DNA of 48,948 nt. Origin: DAIOGN01 sp036745245 (lineage in GTDB: Bacteria > Zixibacteria > MSB-5A5 > JAUVRN01). This document shows, in pieces, positions 39,786 to 48,800 of this stretch. A program made the position numbers and the translations under genes. Each line of letters starts with the position of its first letter. The stretch's first letter is position 1. Location: the NCBI GenBank assembly GCA_036745245.1, contig DAIOGN010000004.1, positions 1-48,948 on the forward strand, read 5' to 3'. The notes under the pieces were generated by a model, which saw nothing but the letters and a program-made list of their open reading frames with translations, did not search any database and was not told where the DNA came from.

Positions 39786-41242
39786 AGGTCCACTCCGGGT
39801 AATGTGGACAGCCCATGCGTGTGAGCTTCGCTCGTCATGAGCCGGATCAATTCCCTCCGCACATGCTCCGGTAGACGAGGCGGGCTGTGCTGTTCAAGGG
39901 CGCGCCGTACTTCCTCGTGCGCTCGCCGGATGAGCGACCGGCTCCCCTCTTCCTTCCAGCGTGACTGGTTGGCCCGGTCGATGACCGGCCGCGGGAATTG
40001 GATTTCACTCTTCAGGTATTTGCGCGTGTGCTCGGAGATCAGCAGATGTCCCTCGGCCAGCAGCTCCTGGAAGCGCGGCAGCGCCGGAAAATCTTCGTGC
40101 GGCGTGATGCCCTGCGTCATGCGCAGTACGGATCCGCAGATTTCATTGTCGCACACGAGTTTTTCGAGAGAGAAGCAACTCTCGAAATCGAGCATGCCGG
40201 GGCCCGAGATGTGGTTGATTCCTGACAGGGCGGCCAGCACGGCGCCCATGGCCGTCTCCAGCCCGGCCTGCGCATCGAGCGACTTGGCATCGGAGAGCGC
40301 GATGTAGGCCTGCGTGGGGAGCCCCAGCTCCTTGCCGATTTCGTTGCAGGCGCAGTCGATCATCATGGTTTCGATGGCGCCCATGGGCGTGGTTTCGTAC
40401 CGGATGTCGAACACCGCGGGCGAGCCGCCCCACAGCACTGGCGTGCCGGGACGAGCCAGCTGGCTGATCACCAGGCCGCTCAACGTCTCGGCGGTGTGCT
40501 GCACGAGAGATCCCACCAGCGTGACCGGCGCCATGAAGCCCGACAGCGGCATGGAGATGAACTCCACGGGAATACCGTACCGCGCACAGTCCACCACATT
40601 CTGCGACGTGACATGGCTCCACTTGAGCGGCGAAGTGGGACAGCAGGAGAACACCGTGAGCGGCTTTTCGGCAAGCGCCCCCTCCGACCCGCGCACGGCC
40701 ACCTGGAGGTCCTTCATCACCGTGAACGATTCCACGGTGAATGTGCCGGTCACTACGGGCTTTTCGCAGTTGAGCAGCGAAAGAAACAGCCGGTAGCTGT
40801 CGGACATGCGCTCCGGCACATCGGCCGGAATCATGGCTGTGGACTGCGAAGAAATGTTGTCCATGGCCGCCATGAGTCGGGCATACTCGATGTAGTCCGC
40901 CGAGGTGGGACGACGGATCGCCTGAGTCTGACTGTCCAGGATGTTGATCGCGGCCGAGCCTGGCGTGAAATGCACGTTGTAGCCGGACAGATCCTCGGCA
41001 GGCTGGCCTAACGAGTCGTACAGGTGGAAAGAGCGCGGCGCCGACTTCAGGGCCCGATCGATGAGTTGCTCGGTAAAGTGCACACGTCCCGAGGCGCGGT
41101 CGTGCCGGGCGCCGGCATCGGTCAAGAGTGTCAGCACTCCCGGGTTGTGCACTTCCACTCCCAGGGTGCAGATCAGATCGCGGCCTTCGGCGATGATGCG
41201 ATCGCGAAGGTCGTCTGATAGAAATCGCAACGTGGGTCTCAC
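39782..41242 (-). CDS. trimethylamine methyltransferase (MttB) family protein, non-pyrrolysine type
   Basis: A 486-residue member of the MttB superfamily that moves a methyl group from a quaternary or tertiary amine to a corrinoid protein. Landmarks: the N-terminal RPTLRFLSDDLRDRIIAEG, FTPGSAAINILDSQTQAIRRPT (typical G-xx-x-D segment), SCCPTSPLKW, IEFI/VEFISMPLSGFMAPVTLVGSLVQHTAETLSG and GAIETMMIDCACNEIGKELGLPTQ. The frame has no internal TAG, so pyrrolysine is not used; such homologues demethylate glycine betaine, proline betaine or carnitine. I chose GTG at 41242 (family proteins usually begin M/V-RP-L-FL) with AAGGG 8 nt upstream; ATG at 41329 adds 29 atypical residues. First gene of the operon. 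Confidence 0.9.
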   Translation of the reverse strand: MRPTLRFLSDDLRDRIIAEGRDLICTLGVEVHNPGVLTLLTDAGARHDRASGRVHFTEQLIDRALKSAPRSFHLYDSLGQPAEDLSGYNVHFTPGSAAINILDSQTQAIRRPTSADYIEYARLMAAMDNISSQSTAMIPADVPERMSDSYRLFLSLLNCEKPVVTGTFTVESFTVMKDLQVAVRGSEGALAEKPLTVFSCCPTSPLKWSHVTSQNVVDCARYGIPVEFISMPLSGFMAPVTLVGSLVQHTAETLSGLVISQLARPGTPVLWGGSPAVFDIRYETTPMGAIETMMIDCACNEIGKELGLPTQAYIALSDAKSLDAQAGLETAMGAVLAALSGINHISGPGMLDFESCFSLEKLVCDNEICGSVLRMTQGITPHEDFPALPRFQELLAEGHLLISEHTRKYLKSEIQFPRPVIDRANQSRWKEEGSRSLIRRAHEEVRRALEQHSPPRLPEHVRRELIRLMTSEAHTHGLSTLPGVDL

Positions 41243-41360
41243 CGGCCAGCCCTTGCGGGATCCAGGCAGACCCGCACTGCGAGAGTGTTCATGGCAGAAA
41301 TGTCCAGCTTGGCAGACGGGAGCGGCCATGGAAGCCGACTCCGCGGCTACTGTACCCTTC

Positions 41361-41404
41361 TTGACACACGACTACGGACTTGTAATGACCGGGGCAGTAT
41401 AATA
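41361..41404 (+). promoter_or_regulatory. candidate plus-strand promoter(s) upstream of the small exported protein
   Basis: A perfect TTGACA (41361-41366) is followed after 16 nt by TAATGA (41383-41388), and a perfect TATAAT lies at 41399-41404 but with a poor -35. Both are in the divergent gap between the MttB operon and the gene at 41529. Confidence 0.45.
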
Positions 41405-41528
41405 TCTTACCCATTCATCAAGTATTAGTTTTTTCAGCCTGGGCCTGTAATACAGAAGGGACCCCGTCACCGGTTCGCTGCCGTCAAGCCGCGCCGGGAG
41501 ACCCCACAGGCTCGGAGTGTTTCAGCGC

Positions 41529-42086
41529 ATGCGATGCATCTTGAAGTTCGTAGTGCTCGCGATCACGTGGACCACCGCCTGCCCGGTGTGGGGCCAGGTG
41601 GAGCATGTCGATATGTCGAAGTCGGAGGGCACGGCGGCGGCCCTCTCGATACTCGGAACCATCGTTCCGGTGGCCGCCGGGAAACTGATCGCCGGTAATC
41701 CGGAGTCGGGTACAGAACCCCGGGCGCTCGTCGGCGGCTCCATCGCCCTCTGCGGCGCGATCTTTGGTCCAGCCCTGGGCTACATCTACGCAGGGAACGA
41801 ACATGCCATCGGCCTGGGTGCTACGCTGCGCATGACGGGTCTGACAAGCGGCGTCGTGGCCAAGCTGTTGTACGATAACTATCAGACCTCGGGGACGGGC
41901 AGCTGGGTGGACGATGCGCTTGCCGTAAGCGGAGGCGTGCTGTTCGTGGGAGGCACGCTCCTGGACTGGATTCGCGCACCAGCGCTTCTCCGGAGCCAGA
42001 AGGAGTCTGCGCGTCCAGCTCGAGTCCACCGGATCGAGGTGCACCCGACGGTCTCCGGAGTGTGTGTGCTGGTGAGAGTGGGATGA
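41529..42086 (+). CDS. small exported hypothetical protein
   Basis: A 185-residue protein I do not recognise. It has a signal peptide (MRCILKFVVLAITWTTACPVWGQ) and then several Gly/Ala-rich hydrophobic segments (AAALSILGTIVPVAAGKLIAG, GGSIALCGAIFGPALGYIYAGN, LAVSGGVLFVGGTLLDWI), suggesting a small membrane-associated or outer-membrane protein. The C-terminus (RVHRIEVHPTVSGVCVLVRV) looks like terminal beta-strands. Start is ATG at 41529 with GGAG 12 nt upstream; a GTG at 41517 is an alternative. It is divergent from the corrinoid operon and not clearly linked to it. Confidence 0.55.
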   Translation: MRCILKFVVLAITWTTACPVWGQVEHVDMSKSEGTAAALSILGTIVPVAAGKLIAGNPESGTEPRALVGGSIALCGAIFGPALGYIYAGNEHAIGLGATLRMTGLTSGVVAKLLYDNYQTSGTGSWVDDALAVSGGVLFVGGTLLDWIRAPALLRSQKESARPARVHRIEVHPTVSGVCVLVRVG

Positions 42087-42161
42087 CGGTGCCTCATGAT
42101 GGCGGCCTGGGTGTGAATGTGTCACGACACGACGCCCACGAGGACTGAGCCACAATCGGTC

Positions 42162-42419
42162 TCAGCTCGGCCGTGAGGCACATCTCAAAGAGCAGCGGCA
42201 TAGAGCAAATAGCACCCAAGTCTCGAAGTAGGCTTCGAAGTCTCCGTGACTTTCGAGCTTCAGCCAGGCAGGCAGGTTTACAAAGAAGCCCGACAAATCT
42301 CCCCCGGAATCTTCCACCCATGCCAGGTCGTCCTTCGTTGACGTAAGAAATACCAACGGCGCGTTCAAATGTCTGGACAACTGTGTTGTAGTATTAATCG
42401 CTATCGCATGCCTGGGCAT
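42162..42419 (-). CDS. possible small gene or gene remnant of low GC
   Basis: An 85-codon frame (MPRHAIAINTTTQLSRHLNA...) within a stretch visibly poorer in GC than its surroundings. The middle, PLVFLTSTKDDLAWVEDSGG followed by DLSGFFVNLPAWLKLESHGDFEAYFETW, has the amino-acid balance of a real protein, with no stop for 85 codons despite moderate GC. There is no ribosome-binding site, and I recognise no family. It could be a remnant of a transferred gene or chance. The rest of the 42087-42547 gap shows nothing else. Confidence 0.22.
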   Translation of the reverse strand: MPRHAIAINTTTQLSRHLNAPLVFLTSTKDDLAWVEDSGGDLSGFFVNLPAWLKLESHGDFEAYFETWVLFALCRCSLRCASRPS

Positions 42420-42547
42420 GTAGGCACAGAGTTTTCGGTGTCCGGAGGCACAAAATTATCTGCGCGCATTGGCATGAAGCAGGTCACACCCTATTTTGCA
42501 GTTCGTCTGCTGACAAAACCAAATCACATTGCTCGCGGGGGTGCTCT

Positions 42548-43915
42548 ATGGGGCGCGCATTGGTCGGCTTCTGTGTCAGCCTGGCTCTCACGAGCACGGC
42601 TGCAGCACAGAACCATCTGTTAATTGCCTGGAATGATCTGGGCATGCACTGCAGCAACAAGGACTTTTCCACGCTTGCCGTATTGCCTCCGTACAACAAC
42701 GTGGTGGCACAGGTCATTCGCGTGGGGGATTCGCTTCAGCTGCCGGTCGTGGTGACGGCGGGTCTGCGTGTGACCTACGAGATTCCCGGCAATACGTACT
42801 CGGTGGGGAAAACCAACTTCTGGGACTTCGAAGACAAGCTTTTTGGAGTCACCCTGTCTCCCAATGTGGGCCTCACCGGGCACGGGCTGTCCGGGGAGAT
42901 GACAGCCGTTTCAAACGAGTTCGTGATCACCGGCATTCCCATTACGCCCTTCACCGATGCCGACCTGCTCCATGAAGACCCCTTTCATCTGGGGTGGTTT
43001 TCGGCGTACGACGCGTCGTCGCAATGGCTGGCCGGCACACACGCGGTCGTGCCTGTATCCAACGAAATCAACTGCCTCGGCGCCGGGTGCCACGCGAGTG
43101 AGCAGGGCATTCTTAATCAGCACGCCGAAGAAGCGGGATTCGATCCCGCCAACAAGCCGATCCTGTGCGCCAGCTGTCATGCCTCGGCCGCCCTGGGCGC
43201 TCCCGGTTTACCCGGAGTGCCGTCGCTCTCCGAGGCGGTGCACAAACACCACGCCGAGCGCACGAACGATTGCTACACGTGTCATCCCGGACCCAATACG
43301 CAGTGCCTCCGAGACGTGATGTCGACTGAGCATGGCATGGTCTGTCAGTCGTGCCATGGGTCGGTATTGGAGGTGGGCCAGAGCATCGATGCCGGTCGGA
43401 AGCCGTGGCTGGAAGAGCCCTCATGTGGAGCGGCTGCTTGCCATGGATCCCGCTACGCCGAAGAGCCGGGTCAGCTGTATCGCAACTCCCGTGGGCATGG
43501 AGGACTCTTCTGCAGCGCCTGCCATGGCTCGCCACATGCCATCGTGCCGAGCCGCGAGGATCGCGACAATGTTCAGAATGTATCGTTGCAGGGACACCCG
43601 GGAACCTTGCACGAGTGCGAGGTGTGCCATGGCTTCATTCCGTCTGGCCCGGGTCCACACGGACTGACCGCTTGTCCTGTGCGCGTAGACGGCGATGCCA
43701 ACTCCTCGGGAACGGTCACGTCGGCGGACGTCATTTTGCTTGTGAATTACGTTTTCAAGAGTGGCGCGTCGCCAGAACCGTGCAGCGCCAATGGAAACGT
43801 AAATTGTGACGCCCAGGTAAGCTCAGCTGACATCATCTCCCTGGTGAACTTCGTGTTCAAGGGCGGACCGGCACCGTGTGATATTTGCACCGACAGCCCG
43901 CTCGCGTGCCTGTAG
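42548..43915 (+). CDS. secreted multihaem c-type cytochrome with C-terminal dockerin-like repeats
   Basis: 455 residues with a signal peptide (to about AAAQ, 21), an N-terminal domain (WNDLGMHCSNKDFSTLAVLPPYN onward), then seven haem-attachment sites: five CXXCH (C207, C242, C266, C322, C357) and two spaced CX4CH (C176-C181-H182 and C293-C298-H299). Residues about 381-403 and 415-437 are two dockerin-type calcium repeats (GDANSSGTVTSADVILLVNYVF; GNVNCDAQVSSADIISLVNFVF), then a Cys-containing tail. The haem region probably carries electrons outside the cytoplasm; the dockerin pair may fix it to the cell surface or a cohesin partner. A terminator follows. CX4CH sites need a tolerant maturation system, so two haems are less certain. 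Confidence 0.88.
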   Translation: MGRALVGFCVSLALTSTAAAQNHLLIAWNDLGMHCSNKDFSTLAVLPPYNNVVAQVIRVGDSLQLPVVVTAGLRVTYEIPGNTYSVGKTNFWDFEDKLFGVTLSPNVGLTGHGLSGEMTAVSNEFVITGIPITPFTDADLLHEDPFHLGWFSAYDASSQWLAGTHAVVPVSNEINCLGAGCHASEQGILNQHAEEAGFDPANKPILCASCHASAALGAPGLPGVPSLSEAVHKHHAERTNDCYTCHPGPNTQCLRDVMSTEHGMVCQSCHGSVLEVGQSIDAGRKPWLEEPSCGAAACHGSRYAEEPGQLYRNSRGHGGLFCSACHGSPHAIVPSREDRDNVQNVSLQGHPGTLHECEVCHGFIPSGPGPHGLTACPVRVDGDANSSGTVTSADVILLVNYVFKSGASPEPCSANGNVNCDAQVSSADIISLVNFVFKGGPAPCDICTDSPLACL

Positions 43916-43925
43916 CTACAATCAT

Positions 43926-43960
43926 GGGACAGCCACGGCATCGAGGCTGTCCCTCTTTCT
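43926..43960 (+). terminator. rho-independent terminator after the cytochrome gene
   Basis: GGGACAGCC (43926-43934) pairs with GGCTGTCCC (43945-43953), followed by TCTTTCT, ten bases after the stop codon. Confidence 0.85.
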
Positions 43961-44336
43961 AATCCGTCGCGCTCTTCAACACATCCACGCCGGGCGTGAA
44001 CGGACTGTGGTGTTTTTGAGCACGCCGTGATGTCTCACTGTTGCAAAGCGCAATTGTCTGAATCGCCTTTCACCGTGAACGGTCCGCTTTGAGCCACTGA
44101 CCGAAACGGTTCATGCCCGGAATGCCCGCTTTCGCTTGTGTGCCGCCCGCCTGAGTAGAATACTTCACATAACAGCAGCGAGTCGGCGGTCCGGCTGGCC
44201 CCGCTGGTGTGTTCTTCTGTACCGCTTCGGTGGCCGAGCGTGCCGCCTGTCGCAATTGCTGATAGGCACGGCAAGCTAGTTTCTGGCAGAACCAAGAAAT
44301 CACAGCGCTTGTCGATAAAGGGAAGTAGGGGGCGCT
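43961..44336. other. intergenic stretch with degenerate-looking frames
   Basis: About 375 nt between the cytochrome terminator and the propeller gene. Two overlapping minus-strand frames (44035-44303) end in odd Gln/Gly-rich sequence with no ribosome-binding site, and neither resembles a known family. I see no promoter that stands out and take this as non-coding or decayed sequence. Confidence 0.35.
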
Positions 44337-45641
44337 ATGCGCAGAGCCACGTTGGCTCTATGGGTGGGCACGATGTACGTGCTGGTGATGCAGGTGTCGG
44401 TGATGGATCGTCTCTCCGGTTCGAAGCCGGGCCGGAACTCGACGATCGTGGCTTCGAGTATTTCTTCGGGGTACGCAGCTTTCGCGTTCGACAGGCACAG
44501 CCCGCCGTCCGGCCAGGACGACCCCGATTCTGTGCCTTCCGCTTTCTCCGCACTCCAGGGAACCGCGGATCCATGTGAAAGCGGCATCGCACTCAGCGAT
44601 CACGACGGCGACGAACACGATCCGCTCGGTCCGGGTTTGAATGGCGACGTCTTTGCCCTGACAGAATTCCAGGGGCGCTTGATTGCTGGAGGTGAGTTCA
44701 CGGCGGCAGGAAACGTCACCGTTCGCGGGATCGCTTCGTGGAATGGTCGCTGGTGGTCTCCTCTCGGCACGGGCGTCCATGGCATCGTCCTGGCGCTGAC
44801 CGAGTACGAGGGTCGTCTGATCGTGGGTGGATGGTTCGATTCGGCGGGTGATCGCAGCGCACCCTTCCTTGCCGCCTGGGACGGACAGGAATGGTGGCCG
44901 TTCGGCGCTGACTTTAACGACAAGGTGCTCGCCCTCGCAATGTACGATGACAAACTCGCCGTGGGCGGCACGTTTTGCCGCGCGGAGGGCGAGGGCGCGT
45001 GCGCAGTCGCTACCTGCCGTGATCCCGGTCTTGGCACGACTGACCACCGGGCGAACGGTCCTGTCGCTGCGCTGACTGTGTTCCGCGGACAGCTCATCGC
45101 GGGCGGCTGCTTCGATCACATCGGCGGCGTGGCCGCAAGTTGTGTGGCGGCCTGGGATGGCACCCGCTGGACTCCAGTGGGGGCCGGCCTTGACGGGCTT
45201 GTCACCGCGCTGGTGGTGTATGATGACTGCCTTTTGGCCGGCGGGCAGTTCACTCAGGCGGGAGATCTGCCGGTTGGTTACATCGCCGCCTGGGACGGCA
45301 CCGCATGGTCGAACTTCGGCACCCAAATGAACGACTACGTGTGCGATCTGATTACCTTCGACGGCAGACTGATCGCCGGCGGTCTCTTCACCATGGCGGG
45401 CGACACGCCAGCGGGCTACGTCGCCGAATGGACCGGCTGCGGCTGGTCGCCATTGGGCGCCGGGCTGGACGATTGGGTGCGCTGCCTTGTTGCCTTCGAC
45501 GGGGCGCTGTTCGCGGGCGGCTACTTCCACGAATCGGGCGGCCGAAACGTCAACCACGTTGCGATGTGGAATGGCACCAGCTGGATTGGCCTGGGTGGTG
45601 CGCAGAGGCCGTTGCCGGTTCTGGATATGGAGTCGGGGTAG
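44337..45641 (+). CDS. secreted beta-propeller repeat protein
   Basis: 434 residues. After a hydrophobic N-terminus (LALWVGTMYVLVMQVSV) and a variable region to about 95, the protein is made of about seven repeats of roughly 45 residues with the pattern V-AL-xF/Y-xGxLIAGGxFTxAG-xxxxxIAxWDGxxWxPLGxGL. This repeat occurs in secreted kelch/galactose-oxidase-like propellers, especially in FCB and planctomycete genomes. Repeat 3-4 carries a Cys-rich variant (GGTFCRAEGEGACAVATCRDPG). No catalytic residue is evident; it may bind surfaces or glycans. It lies between two other exported proteins and has no C-terminal sorting domain, unlike the 861-residue protein at 15790. Confidence 0.8.
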   Translation: MRRATLALWVGTMYVLVMQVSVMDRLSGSKPGRNSTIVASSISSGYAAFAFDRHSPPSGQDDPDSVPSAFSALQGTADPCESGIALSDHDGDEHDPLGPGLNGDVFALTEFQGRLIAGGEFTAAGNVTVRGIASWNGRWWSPLGTGVHGIVLALTEYEGRLIVGGWFDSAGDRSAPFLAAWDGQEWWPFGADFNDKVLALAMYDDKLAVGGTFCRAEGEGACAVATCRDPGLGTTDHRANGPVAALTVFRGQLIAGGCFDHIGGVAASCVAAWDGTRWTPVGAGLDGLVTALVVYDDCLLAGGQFTQAGDLPVGYIAAWDGTAWSNFGTQMNDYVCDLITFDGRLIAGGLFTMAGDTPAGYVAEWTGCGWSPLGAGLDDWVRCLVAFDGALFAGGYFHESGGRNVNHVAMWNGTSWIGLGGAQRPLPVLDMESG

Positions 45642-45832
45642 AAGTGCGCGTGCGGATCCCCAGGTTGAGGCTCAGAGCCTGCCCGCCGCCGGCGATCCTT
45701 TGCCCGTAAGCGGCGAATCGCATACACTGGCCACCGGTGCCCAGGGTTCTACTCTCGGGACCATTCAATTCGGTCGGGCACCGAATCCCGGCCGGCAGAG
45801 CGAGCAGAAACCATCACGCGGGACATGGAACC

Positions 45833-48800
45833 ATGCGTCAACTGATCAAGCCGCTTCTGACAATCACTCTCCTGTTCCATGCCTTAAATGCATGGCCGGC
45901 GGAGAAGAAAGACGACGATACCACCAAGGCCGAAGACACGTTCTCGGGTCTGAAGCTCAGGAACCTGGGTCCAGCCTTTATGGCGGGTCGAATCTCCGAC
46001 ATCGTCATCCATCCCCATGATGAGAACCAGTGGTACGTGGCCGTCGGCTCGGGCGGCATCTGGAAGACGGAGAATGCAGGCACAACGTGGAAACCGATTT
46101 TCGATGGTGAAGGGTCATACTCCATCGGCTGCATCACCATGGATCCGTCGAGTCCATCGGTGCTCTGGGTGGGCTCAGGTGAAAACGTGGGCGGTAGACA
46201 CGTGGCCTACGGCGACGGTGTGTACCGCAGCCGCGACGCAGGAGGCAGCTGGGAAAACCTGGGGCTGAAACTCTCCGAGCACATTTCCAGAATTGTGGTG
46301 CATCCCACGAACCCGCAGGTGGTGTGGGTGGCCGCGCAGGGGCCTTTGTGGTCGAAGGGCGGCGAGCGCGGGCTGTACAAAACAGCGGATGGCGGCAAGA
46401 CATGGAAGCGCACTCTGGGCGACGACGAATGGACCGGCGCTACGGACCTGGTGATGGATCCGCGCGATCCCAATCGGCTTTACTGTGCCACGTGGCAGCG
46501 GGGCAGGACCATCGCTGCTTACATGGCCGGTGGGCCGGGCTCGGGCATTCACCTGTCCACCGATGGAGGCGAAACCTGGGAGAAACTCAGTGGTGGATTG
46601 CCCGGCTCGAACATGGGAAAGATCGGGCTGGCCATATCGCCGCAGAATCCCGACGTGCTCTATGCGGCCATCGAGTTGGAGCGGCGCAAGGGAGCCGTGT
46701 ATCGGTCAGCCGACAGGGGTGCGTCGTGGCAGAAGGGCGCCGACGCCGTGGCCGGCGGCACGGGCCCGCATTACTACCAGGAACTGTACGCGAGCCCGCA
46801 TGAGTTCGACCGCATCTATCTCGCCGACGTGCGCATGCAGGTGTCGGGAGACGGCGGCAAGACCTTCACGCAGTTGAAAGAGGAGAATAAACACTCCGAC
46901 AATCACGCGATGGCTTTTCGTACATCGGATCCGGACTTTCTGCTGGTGGGCTCCGACGGCGGCATCTACGCGAGCTTCGACCTGGCTGAAACCTGGCGGT
47001 TTTTCCCCAACCTGCCGGTGACCCAGTTCTATAAAGTAGCCGTGGACGACGCCGAACCCTTCTACAACGTCTATGGCGGCACTCAGGATAACGCCACACA
47101 GGGTGGGCCTTCACGCACCGTGTGGACGCGTGGCATTCAGAACTCCGACTGGTGGCTCACCGTGGGCGGCGATGGCCACCAGCCCGCCACGGAGCCTGGA
47201 AACCCGAACATCGTCTACTCGGAATCGCAGGAGGGCTACCTGTCCCGCGTAGATGTAGCCACCGGCGAGCAGGTGTTGATCAGGCCGCAACCAGGAGCCG
47301 GCGAATCGTACGAGCGATACAACTGGGATTCGCCGATCCTGGTGAGCCCTCATTCACCGACCCGGTTGTACTATGCCTCGCATCGAGTGTGGCGATCGGA
47401 CAATCGAGGCGACAGCTGGACCGCCATTTCCGGAGACCTCACCAGGGCGCAGTCGAGGCTGAATTTGCCCATTATGGGACAGACCTGGGGTTGGGATGAA
47501 GGGTGGGATGTAGCAGCCATGTCCATGTACGGCTCTATCACGTCTCTGGCGGAGTCCCCGAAGCAGGAGGGTCTGCTGTACGCCGGAACGGATGATGGGT
47601 TGATTCAGGTGAGCGAGGATGGCGGCGCCCACTGGCGGAGAATCGATGTGACAAGTCTGCCGAAGGTGCCTGCCACGGCCTTCATCAACGACATTAAGGC
47701 TGACCTGCACGATGCGAACGCGGTGTATGTGGTGCTCGACAACCACAAGTCAGGCGACTTCGAACCGTACGTGGTGAAGAGCACCGACCGCGGCAAGAGC
47801 TGGAAGTCGATCCTCGGAAACCTGCCCGCGCGTACGCAGACGTGGCGGCTGGTGCAGGATCACGTCAAGCCCGGCCTGCTGTTTGTGGGGACCGAATTCG
47901 GGATGTACGTCACACTCGATGGTGGTACCAAGTGGAGCAAGTTGTCGGGCGATGTGCCCACCATATCGTTCCGGGACCTGGCCATTCAGAGGCGCGAGAA
48001 CGATCTGGTGGGGGCAACGTTCGGGCGTGGGTTTTACGTGCTCGATGATTACAGCGTGCTCCGCGACGTGTCCGACGCGCAGCTGGCTTCTGCTGCCACA
48101 CTGTTTGCGCCACGCAAAGCCTGGTGGTACATCCAGCGCGACATGGACGAAGCCCAGGGCGCCGATGATTATGCGGCCCCGAACCCGCCCTTTGGCGCCG
48201 TCTTTACGTACTATCTCAAGGAAGCGCTCAAGACCCGAAAGGACATGCGCAAGGAGAAGGAGAAAGATCTGCGCGAAGCCAAACAGCCCCTGTCTTTTCC
48301 GGGCTGGGACAGCCTGGAGACGGAGCGAAGGCAGGATGCGCCGCAGATGTGGCTAACGGTTCGCGACGCCCAGGGCACGGTGGTGCGACGTCTCGAAGGA
48401 ACCAACTCTAAGGGCTTTCAGCGCGTGACGTGGGATCTGCGCTTCCCAGCGGAAGACGCCATTGCCACTCANNNNNNNNNNGAGGTTGGCGGGCACATCG
48501 GTTCCATGGTGGCGCCCGGAACGTACTCGGTCACGCTCTCGAAACAGGAGGATGGCGTGGTGACCGATTTGTCATCCGCGCAGACTTTCACTGTGGAGCG
48601 CCTGCGCGAGGGATCGCTGCCGAGCGCGGATCCGCAGGTGGCCGCCGCGTTCTGGCGGGAAGTGGAGGTGTTCAACGGATCCACCACGGCTGTCAGCAAG
48701 GTGCTGGCGAAGGCGCTGGAACGCGTGACGCTGCTTCAAAAAGTTCTGAGCCGCACGGAGTCGGCGCCGGGCTCGCTGGAGGGTGAGTTGAACGCGCTGA

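Noticed and set aside
39782..41242. Pyrrolysine-containing MttB
   Set aside because: The frame contains no internal TAG codon, so the protein belongs to the non-pyrrolysine branch of the family.
44035..44303. Two overlapping minus-strand frames as a transposase remnant
   Set aside because: No ribosome-binding site, terminal repeats or recognisable motif; neither frame supports a gene call.
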